In this document: positions 19,235-26,439 of the stretch, one piece after another
Layout: each line of letters starts with the position of its first letter
Numbering within the stretch: position 1 is the stretch's first letter
IMG/VR virus record: IMGVR_UViG_3300037847_002972
Coordinates: 1 to 26,439 of that record
Source of the DNA: a virus
DNA length: 26,439 nt
Reading direction: 5' to 3' (one strand)
The notes under the pieces: generated by a model
Seen by the model: the letters and a program-made list of their open reading frames with translations, nothing else
The model's database searches: none
What the model was told of the DNA's origin: nothing
Translations under genes and position numbers: made by a program

Positions 19235-20992
19235 TTAGGTCTTAATTAAGTAATCTACCATGATAAAAGGAGCAATTAAACTATCTATTTTGGAGTCAGT
19301 TTCTGGTTGAATGTTAACCGAAGCTGACATACCATCAGTAGAAATAAATGTCTCTGGTATATTTAACTGATAATTGGTAGTTCCAATACTATAATTGATA
19401 GTATGAGTATGCTCTGTTGGATCATCTTCATAATCAAATGCTTCGGTAGTTTCAACAATATTTGAGATCTGTGGATATACAACGTTTGTATTATTATCTA
19501 CGACGGTATCAAAAGGAACAACGTTTGCTAAGCAAGTATCATGAGGATATCCCGATTCTGCGTTACCATTTTCCGAAGATTGTCCAACAGTATCAACTCT
19601 CAGACTAATACCGCCACCACCAGTTATAGGAGCAGAACCGATATTCTTTCCACCAATATCAGGGAATTTAAGAACATCACCAGCAGCATATCCAGTTCCT
19701 TTATTAGAAAAGGCAAGAATTTTATATCTTGTGTTAACAGCATTACCATAACCAGCTCCACCTGGATATGCTTCAAATCTACAAACGACTTCTGCCCCAG
19801 TTCCTGATCCGCTATACCCTGGGGCATATGTCAAAGAAACAGTATCTTGAGCAAAGTCATTGATGTCATCCCATGTTCCTGCACCGCCACCATATCCACT
19901 GTATGCAAACTGTCCAGTTCCTTTAGGATACCAATCATTTGGTCCGTCATTATATGCGGATCCACCCATATACAGAGAGAATGATTGAATTGCTGTAGGC
20001 GAAGGAGTATCTCCAGTAGGAATGTTATCATCACCAACTCCATCTGCACCACAAATATATGTGGCACCAACAGTGTAATCAGTAGCAGGTCCACAACCAG
20101 TTGGAGGGATTGGTCCTAGTGGAATACCAGCAAATTTCTGTACACAAGGACCTTCTGGCGTAGTATCAATTACAACTTCTTCACCATCTGGAATTAGACA
20201 GTTAATATTGTATCCACCACACTGTGTTTTACAAATACCATAATATTCAAATGATGCACTACCAAATCCACCACCCTCATTAAATGCACCACCCTGCCAC
20301 TTATTTGTCTGAGCATAAAATTTACATGCTGGTTGTTCTTGTGTGGCATCAAACCAGTTTTGAACACCAATAGTTGATGCGTTTGTAAAATAATTTAATT
20401 CAAATACATCATTACCTGCTCTTCTAATAGTTCTACATCTATACGTGGTAGTATAGTGTGCGTGTGGTAAGAATGACAATGCAGAAACAACTTCTTCATC
20501 TGGAGATTTTGGTTTAGTAAAACCTAAATTACCAGTTAAGTTCACAGTTCTTCCAGGAACTCTAAACTGTCCTGTTAAATCAATAACTGCTGTTGTTCCT
20601 ACGTTCGTTGATACAGTGACTCCAACACCAGACTTTTTAATTTCTTGTCCATTAGCATTTGTCACAGTCATGTCATTAATGACACCCTGGTCAGATCCAG
20701 AAGTTGCTTTAATAAACTTAGATCTTAGGTCTGGAACCTGAAATTGTTCATCACTTAATTCTACATTTGGTTGCTTAAATGCACATCCATCACCAGTTCC
20801 CAAAATTTCAGCAAGAGCTGGAAAAGTTGCAACATTATAAACAGCTCCATCACATCTTAAATATCCAGATGGAAGCAACTCTGCACTTAATCCAGCAATA
20901 GGATCATTAACATCCAACTCTCTAGGATACGCAATAAGAGTTCCTGTAGTTGTTCCGATCTTCGTTCTTTCTTGATTTAAAAAAACTGGCAT
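19235..20992 (-). CDS. Tail-collar fiber protein, cysteine-rich
   Basis: A 585-aa virion protein. Collar domain at about 14-95 (PSGYLRCDGAVYN, FQVPDLRSKFIKA). Two H-x-H motifs, H177/H179 (LPHAHYTT) and H528/H530 (TEHTHTINY), of the type that bind iron in T4 short/long fiber tips. A middle segment (about 230-310) carries six cysteines (YGICKTQCGGYNINC, GPC, TGC, YICG). The C-terminus is MVDYLIKT. It is two bases from the gene before it and one base from the next. Confidence 0.75.
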   Translation of the reverse strand: MPVFLNQERTKIGTTTGTLIAYPRELDVNDPIAGLSAELLPSGYLRCDGAVYNVATFPALAEILGTGDGCAFKQPNVELSDEQFQVPDLRSKFIKATSGSDQGVINDMTVTNANGQEIKKSGVGVTVSTNVGTTAVIDLTGQFRVPGRTVNLTGNLGFTKPKSPDEEVVSALSFLPHAHYTTTYRCRTIRRAGNDVFELNYFTNASTIGVQNWFDATQEQPACKFYAQTNKWQGGAFNEGGGFGSASFEYYGICKTQCGGYNINCLIPDGEEVVIDTTPEGPCVQKFAGIPLGPIPPTGCGPATDYTVGATYICGADGVGDDNIPTGDTPSPTAIQSFSLYMGGSAYNDGPNDWYPKGTGQFAYSGYGGGAGTWDDINDFAQDTVSLTYAPGYSGSGTGAEVVCRFEAYPGGAGYGNAVNTRYKILAFSNKGTGYAAGDVLKFPDIGGKNIGSAPITGGGGISLRVDTVGQSSENGNAESGYPHDTCLANVVPFDTVVDNNTNVVYPQISNIVETTEAFDYEDDPTEHTHTINYSIGTTNYQLNIPETFISTDGMSASVNIQPETDSKIDSLIAPFIMVDYLIKT

Positions 20993-20994
20993 TT

Positions 20995-22188
20995 TTAGTA
21001 AGCTCTGATGATCATGATTACGGTCTGTGATGGAGTGTTATTATCCATAAGAATATTTAACGCATCTGGAATATCAGAAACATTGACCGTATAAGATTGT
21101 ACGTTGTTGACAGCGATATTTGGTGGAATTTTAAGACCACCCATATTCATTGATAAATCAAAACTAAAGTGACTGTGCGTAGTTAGACTCTTATCGGTAG
21201 AATCTTGTGCAGCGTGACTCAAGTTAGTAGGATAAGTTGTTCCTGCATTACCACCAATGTAATTATCCTTACCAAATAGTGTTATAGGAGGTGGGAATAC
21301 ACCCGTGTGCATTCTCATCTGGTGGTTATAGTTATATGTGTCACTAAAGTTGGTTGTATATGCACCACTAGAAGGAATAGTTCTTGACAATCCAATTTCT
21401 GGAACTGTTTGATCTGATGTAGGGAAAGACTTAGCTTCACTAGTTAACACTAGTGTATTTTCATCATAGTATGTAATTGCACCAAATCCATTTTGCCAAG
21501 TATCTGGACTATCTGTGCTGGTAACACCAGTCAAGTTTGCAGATTCATATCCAGGACTACCAGAAACCTGGAATGTTGGTGCTTGGAAAATCTGAACATA
21601 CTTACCACTTGGAAATGCAGTTGTGTATTGTCCAGAGTGTTTGTGACCAGGAGTATGGTCAATACCAAGTTTTCTACCAATTGTATAATATGTCTTAGAC
21701 CATGTAGGATCATTCAAGGTAATGTTTTGAATTTTACCTGCCATGGTATCAATTGGATCTAATTCAAATCCAAGATCAGTATCTGCACTATAAATTGTGG
21801 GCGGAGTAACGGAAGTTCCATCACCCTCAACTAAACTTCCAATAACACTATATGCATCAGGTTGATTTGCATAATACTTTTCTTCCAGTAGCATGTCTTT
21901 TTCAAGGTCAAGCAACTGCCTACCATTCAAATTAGGAACTCGGAATAGATCTCCCTCATCGTAATTTGGAAAATTTCCAGTAATGGAATCTTCAGTAGGA
22001 CCATATGTATTTCCTATCATAGATGCCAACAAAGGAAATAATGAACAATCATATGTTCTACCATCACAAAGAATCCACCCAGTAGGAAGATTGTCTGGAT
22101 TATTTCCAGTGCTTTGGTTTCCACCCCAGGGCATGATAGTGCCGACTGGGGCAGACTTCATCGTCTTTAGTCTGTTATAGAAAGCCAT
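20995..22188 (-). CDS. Tail-collar fiber protein
   Basis: A 397-aa virion protein. Collar domain at residues 14-92 (APVGTIMPWGG, PTGWILCDGRTYDCSLFPLL, LFRVPNLNGRQLLD), then H182-K-H184 (TPGHKHSGQ) and H338-S-H340 (LTTHSHFSF). The C-terminus is TVIMIIRAY. It is the shortest of three successive collar proteins and closest in layout to a T4 gp12-like short fiber. ATG 22188 overlaps the upstream stop by one base (TAATG). Confidence 0.8.
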   Translation of the reverse strand: MAFYNRLKTMKSAPVGTIMPWGGNQSTGNNPDNLPTGWILCDGRTYDCSLFPLLASMIGNTYGPTEDSITGNFPNYDEGDLFRVPNLNGRQLLDLEKDMLLEEKYYANQPDAYSVIGSLVEGDGTSVTPPTIYSADTDLGFELDPIDTMAGKIQNITLNDPTWSKTYYTIGRKLGIDHTPGHKHSGQYTTAFPSGKYVQIFQAPTFQVSGSPGYESANLTGVTSTDSPDTWQNGFGAITYYDENTLVLTSEAKSFPTSDQTVPEIGLSRTIPSSGAYTTNFSDTYNYNHQMRMHTGVFPPPITLFGKDNYIGGNAGTTYPTNLSHAAQDSTDKSLTTHSHFSFDLSMNMGGLKIPPNIAVNNVQSYTVNVSDIPDALNILMDNNTPSQTVIMIIRAY

Positions 22189-25100
22189 TATAGTTCAGTT
22201 AACCACCAACCTTGATAGACAGCAGGAATAAAGTTGTCTCCATCAGTTGCACCAACATAAATCAATCCGAAGGAAGCATTTTTGTTTTGTACAACTAGTT
22301 CACCAGATCCATATGCTGTAGAGAGACCTCCAAGTTTTGTACCAATAGTATCACCTTGGAGAGGTACAGGTTCACCACCTACGATTGGAGCACGAATCAC
22401 GAGAGAATTATTATATGTCAATGCTCCACCAACTTCAGTAATTCTAATAACATCGCCTGTTACAGCGTTGGATGGTAAAGTCAAGATGAGAGCACCTGTA
22501 GATGGAGCTACTGCTACAATATAATTTATATTAACAGCGAGAGTGGCAGTTGCGTTGATGAACTTCGTAATGTGACCACCATTGATGTTCTTGTATGCCG
22601 TCAATCCAAAAGCATTGATGGATCCATCTTGCATGATGCTAAAGTTATTAGCACCATTGACACCTAGATTTCTGACATCTAAGATTGGTTGAGTAGCAGC
22701 TGGAGCAGGAGAAGCAATACCAGCAACATCAAGTAAGCGACCAACAAATGTATCACCAAACTCAGCTTCAACTCTGAACGTTGGTTCAAAAGTTTTGTTA
22801 GTAAATTGGATAGCATCAGGGTCCTCAACACATCTAGAAGGAACAATTCTTAGGTTGCCGCTGATATCAGTTGGTGCATTGATATCAAGTGCGCCACCCT
22901 CAAAGTGGTGTTCTTCGTTGTTGAGTAGTTTGATGATAGGTACATTGTTATCTGTACCTGTAATCTCAAAGTTTGAACCAACAAACTTAACATCATCATA
23001 AACGGTAAGTCTACCGTGATGATAGTTTGTTTTGACTAGTTCAATTCCACCATCGTTTGTAACAGTGTTGGAAACCAAGAAGATTTCATTATCAATTGCC
23101 AACCAATATTCACGATCAAGGAAGAATGGAACAACATCGCTATTCTCTAATCCAACCTTAACAGCAGTAGATCCAGTTGCAGGGATATCATTTGTAAGTG
23201 TAGTATTTTCTCTGAAGAGAACACGGAATACACTTTCACCATCACTATGTGTCTGGTTTGATCCAGGAACATTTGTCAAGGATGCTACACGAGTAACAGG
23301 TAAGTTACCAGCAGGTGCAATTCCACTTGCTTGAGGATTTCCACTGATTTGCATGATTTCTTCTTGACCGCCAGATCCAAATCCAACGAAGATGAAATCG
23401 TCTTTTTCAAAATTAGTAATGTCATCAACAGGTAGTGTTGTAGCACCAGTGCCAATTGTACCAGTAGTATTAACAAATGTAGTTGCAATACCGTTGTCTA
23501 CTTTTGGATCCTTGAAGATTGTATATACTGTTGCACCCTTAGTATGTGCTGCAGCTGCAGTTCCATACTGAGATCTAGTTGTGAAGATCTCACCACTAGG
23601 ATTACCAACTACTACATCACCAGAACATCCATCAACAGTGAAGATGTCGCGAACTTTATCAGTAATTCTGAACTTCTCATCTCTGGTTGCGTTAAAGCTG
23701 ATTCCAGTTTGATTACCAGAACCACCAAATGCTAAGTTCAGTGTAACTGTGCTGTTTGCAGCATCAATTGCAACAATCTGTGGATCAACGAATCTTGTAC
23801 CGCCAGTTGTAGCAGGATATTGGTTCTGATCTAGTGTTACAGTACCACCATTATCAACCAGTTCAACATAATCACCAACCTCTAGTCCATCAACTGAAGG
23901 AATAGCAGTGATTGTGAATTGTCCCTCAATAGCATTACCAGTGAATGTTTGAGCAGATGCAGTCTTACAACCACCCTTGAATTCAAACGAACCATTGATG
24001 GTTAGTTTTCCATTCTCTCCATCAGCACCGTCATTACCGATAATTGTCTCACCAGTGACACTATCAACAATGAAGACTGTATCACCGTTTGGACAACCAT
24101 TAGTGATTTCAAACTTCTTATTGACAACTTCTAGAGCAGTTGCTAACTTGAATGCTTCACCCTGGTTGAAGTCTCCGTCAGAATTGGTATCTTCACGAGA
24201 GATGATAACGTAATCAATTCCAACATTGAGTGTTCCACCAAACGTTGCTAGATATACATTTTCTTCAGCAGATGCATCTCTTGTTCCATCAATTGCCTGC
24301 TCAATCCAAGTAGCATCAAATGCAATGTTACACTTGTATACTGGAGTTCTGTTTCCAGGCTCATCTGGGTGAGTGTCAATTTGAGGAGCGAAAGAACCAA
24401 GTGGTTCTCTCTCAACAGTTAGGTAGTATGGAGCAGTTTCTGCACCACTTAAACCGCCAACCGCAATACGAACAATTTCAGGTCTTGTGTTATTACCTGC
24501 ATCAACAGGAGCATCAAGAATTAGATAATCACCTTCATTGAAGTAACCAGCAACAGGTTGATTTAATACTGGTAAGTAATATTGCTTACCTGTTAGTGCA
24601 GGTAGATCTGCTCCTTCAGGACCAGCACCAGGTTTGGTTGCCTGGAATGTTGCATCACCCCAAGATGCAGAACCAGCGGTGTCAATTCTGTTGTATCTGT
24701 TATCCGAAGATGGTAACTGAAGAACATTGACAATATCAATATTTTGATTGAAGGAAGAAGGTCCTAGGATACCAGATGCGTGAGCAATTGCAGTTGTTCC
24801 TAGAGACTGTCCAACACCAACAAAGGAGAAGGAAGAAGTACCACCACAGAGTTTAACACTTGCATTGAATGTGGTCTCACCATCAACCTCAAGACTGTTT
24901 CTGATGGTAGTTGTACCACCTTGACCAGCGATGTTAACTTCAGAAGCATTCAGAGCAAAGTCAATTGTCTGAGTATTTCCAGAGAAGAAGCTAACAATAC
25001 CTGCTTCAGTTGAAATGGTTACAACTTGCTCGGGATTGGTTCTATCACCACCAAGTTGCTTGAATGAACCAAAGGTTACATCACCTGCAAACTTAGTTCT

Positions 25101-26439
25101 TCTAACTTCAAAGTCAACGAAGGATAGGGATTCAACACGATTATATGCACCACCAATCGTTGTCTTAGAGATTGCAGCATCTTGATCAATATTACCGATA
25201 AAGATGTTAGCGTGGTTAGAAGCATTAGCGATGTATACAAACTGGTCGCCAGTAGACTTGTCACCAATGTAGATCCACTGAGTAGAAGTGGTGTTAAAGT
25301 CTCCAATTCTTAGAGTCTTAGCATAACCACCAATGTGCAGTCCAGCAGAATTATTTCCACCAACAAATGTGCTGTCGTTAAAGAGGTTAACAGTTCCAGT
25401 TGTGATGTCAGTTCTGATTTCAGCAAGTGTGCCGTCACCCTGAACTTCAATATCACGCTCAAACTGTACATCTTCGGTGAATCTTGCATCACCCTTGACA
25501 ACTAGTGCTCTGTTAAGTTCACTATCCTCAACATTAACACCAACCTTACCTTCAGCAACTGGTCTACCACCCTCTAGTGGGGTAGAAGTTTCAGTAGAAA
25601 CTCTCAATACTGCCTCATCATTAGGAGCAGCACTGTCACCGCCAACAATCAGAGCATCCTTAATTCTATTCTTATCGCGATCAGCAAACTGAGTATGCTG
25701 TAGATAATCAGGTGTCTTACGACCACTGATGTATGCATTACCAACAACGTCAAGGTTTGCACGAGGATCAGTTGTTAGATTCTCAACAAATGCATTTGCA
25801 TATGCATCATGAGAAGATCTGCAGATGGTGTTAATACCAAGTTTGTAATCACCAATAGTTTCTGTCTCAGTTCTGAGTGCCTCACCACCAATGACACCAA
25901 CTTCTTTGAAGTTAGCATTAGAGAATTCAATAGTTGGTTGATCAGCACCACCAGGAGTTCCAGAGATGATATTTTCCCAAGGTTGTGTATCCTGTGGAAT
26001 TTGATCAATAACTTGGAAGTGGCAGTAGTTATTAGTTGGGTTGAATGGATCACCAGGCTTGGCAGCATATACTGTCCAAGTTAGATTCAGTCTAGGATCA
26101 TAGTAGAAGTTCTTGATTCTAATCTGAGATGTAGAGGTAATTCCAATGTCATTACCAACTGCAAGTGCAACACCACTTGTAAAGTCTCTGAATTCAATCT
26201 TAACAACATTTGATCCATCAAAGACGATGTTATCAATGGTGTTGTTAGCAATATTTGCAAAGTAGTTAGAAAGAACCCATGCAATAGATCCATTCTTACC
26301 AATCTCAGATCCCTTGAATAGAACATCACCAGGAGCAGGTAATACACCGCCATATGTGATATATTGTGCAGAGTTAATTCTGGATCCACCAGAAGCAATT
26401 AGTGGAGTCTGATTAGGAGTAATGTTAGACGCAACACCA
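22188..26439 (-). CDS. Large virion fiber-like protein, 5' end outside the window
   Basis: The frame is open from the TAA at 22188 to the window edge: at least 1416 residues, start not seen. No Met codon is needed at 25607 (a TTG inside the gene); reading on gives AFVENLTTDPRANLDVVGNA, YISGRKTPDYLQHTQFADRD and WENIISGTPGGADQPTIEFS. The rest is made of repeated beta modules (L-x-V-x-G-D-A-x-F, F-x-G-D-V-T-F, TVDGCSGDVVVGN), typical of trimeric phage fibers or of large cyanophage baseplate-attached structural proteins. It ends with PAVYQGWWLTEL. No enzymatic motif. Confidence 0.75.
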   Translation of the reverse strand, partial: GVASNITPNQTPLIASGGSRINSAQYITYGGVLPAPGDVLFKGSEIGKNGSIAWVLSNYFANIANNTIDNIVFDGSNVVKIEFRDFTSGVALAVGNDIGITSTSQIRIKNFYYDPRLNLTWTVYAAKPGDPFNPTNNYCHFQVIDQIPQDTQPWENIISGTPGGADQPTIEFSNANFKEVGVIGGEALRTETETIGDYKLGINTICRSSHDAYANAFVENLTTDPRANLDVVGNAYISGRKTPDYLQHTQFADRDKNRIKDALIVGGDSAAPNDEAVLRVSTETSTPLEGGRPVAEGKVGVNVEDSELNRALVVKGDARFTEDVQFERDIEVQGDGTLAEIRTDITTGTVNLFNDSTFVGGNNSAGLHIGGYAKTLRIGDFNTTSTQWIYIGDKSTGDQFVYIANASNHANIFIGNIDQDAAISKTTIGGAYNRVESLSFVDFEVRRTKFAGDVTFGSFKQLGGDRTNPEQVVTISTEAGIVSFFSGNTQTIDFALNASEVNIAGQGGTTTIRNSLEVDGETTFNASVKLCGGTSSFSFVGVGQSLGTTAIAHASGILGPSSFNQNIDIVNVLQLPSSDNRYNRIDTAGSASWGDATFQATKPGAGPEGADLPALTGKQYYLPVLNQPVAGYFNEGDYLILDAPVDAGNNTRPEIVRIAVGGLSGAETAPYYLTVEREPLGSFAPQIDTHPDEPGNRTPVYKCNIAFDATWIEQAIDGTRDASAEENVYLATFGGTLNVGIDYVIISREDTNSDGDFNQGEAFKLATALEVVNKKFEITNGCPNGDTVFIVDSVTGETIIGNDGADGENGKLTINGSFEFKGGCKTASAQTFTGNAIEGQFTITAIPSVDGLEVGDYVELVDNGGTVTLDQNQYPATTGGTRFVDPQIVAIDAANSTVTLNLAFGGSGNQTGISFNATRDEKFRITDKVRDIFTVDGCSGDVVVGNPSGEIFTTRSQYGTAAAAHTKGATVYTIFKDPKVDNGIATTFVNTTGTIGTGATTLPVDDITNFEKDDFIFVGFGSGGQEEIMQISGNPQASGIAPAGNLPVTRVASLTNVPGSNQTHSDGESVFRVLFRENTTLTNDIPATGSTAVKVGLENSDVVPFFLDREYWLAIDNEIFLVSNTVTNDGGIELVKTNYHHGRLTVYDDVKFVGSNFEITGTDNNVPIIKLLNNEEHHFEGGALDINAPTDISGNLRIVPSRCVEDPDAIQFTNKTFEPTFRVEAEFGDTFVGRLLDVAGIASPAPAATQPILDVRNLGVNGANNFSIMQDGSINAFGLTAYKNINGGHITKFINATATLAVNINYIVAVAPSTGALILTLPSNAVTGDVIRITEVGGALTYNNSLVIRAPIVGGEPVPLQGDTIGTKLGGLSTAYGSGELVVQNKNASFGLIYVGATDGDNFIPAVYQGWWLTEL

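Noticed and set aside
25609-26439. Separate small ORFs upstream of the apparent start at 25607
   Set aside because: The fiber frame itself is open and protein-like to the window edge. 25607 is an internal TTG, and the other frames are shadows.
1-26439. CRISPR arrays, tRNA genes, insertion sequences, integrase or attachment sites
   Set aside because: I looked for regularly spaced repeats, cloverleaf-like stretches, transposase motifs and direct-repeat att candidates and saw none. Fine-scale tRNA detection by eye is limited.

Overview
The window looks like part of a marine T4-like cyanophage genome (a contractile-tailed phage of Synechococcus or Prochlorococcus, Kyanoviridae type). This rests on three things: a run of large virion fiber and collar proteins, many short phage proteins of the kind found in cyanophage genomes, and an unusual density of 2-oxoglutarate/Fe(II) oxygenases. 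Every gene I can support is on the minus strand, so transcription runs from base 26439 towards base 1. No tRNA, rRNA, integrase, IS or CRISPR was seen.

Layout in transcription order. (1) 26439-15022: four virion genes. The first is a very large fiber-like protein cut by the window edge. Three successive tail-collar-domain proteins follow (397, 585 and 1403 aa). They share a collar domain, two HxH motifs and a hydrophobic C-terminus, and the last has a long glycine-rich region. (2) 15022-8870: a tightly packed block with four 2OG-Fe(II) oxygenases, a tail-assembly-chaperone-like protein and a DUF4385-type gene broken by a deletion and frameshift. Several conserved small phage proteins and a fifth 2OG-Fe(II) oxygenase end the block. 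(3) 8870-6616: short genes, several with their own -10 promoter, plus a PD-(D/E)xK nuclease-like protein and a small membrane protein. (4) 6613-3306: a cascade of overlapping small genes with a TTGACA-type promoter at its head and a near-consensus sigma70 promoter (TTGACT-17-TATAAT) in the middle. It encodes an exported HExxH metallopeptidase-like protein, an AbrB/MazE-like protein, two predicted small membrane peptides (48 and 27 aa) and a zinc-ribbon protein. (5) 3305-1: single small genes, mostly separately promoted, with terminators at 1265-1288 and 20-43.

Inferred logic: the left part behaves like an early/host-takeover region (sigma70-like -10 boxes, hairpins carrying GTGGCACAG, short leaders without a Shine-Dalgarno, two apparently leaderless genes). 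The right part is a late virion operon with one T4-type late-promoter candidate. The oxygenases lie immediately downstream of the fiber genes, which suggests, without proving, that they modify virion proteins or host proteins.

Nine genes below 60 codons are reported from direct reading, mostly because 4-nt or 1-nt stop/start overlaps chain them to their neighbours; one further 22-codon ORF is tentative.
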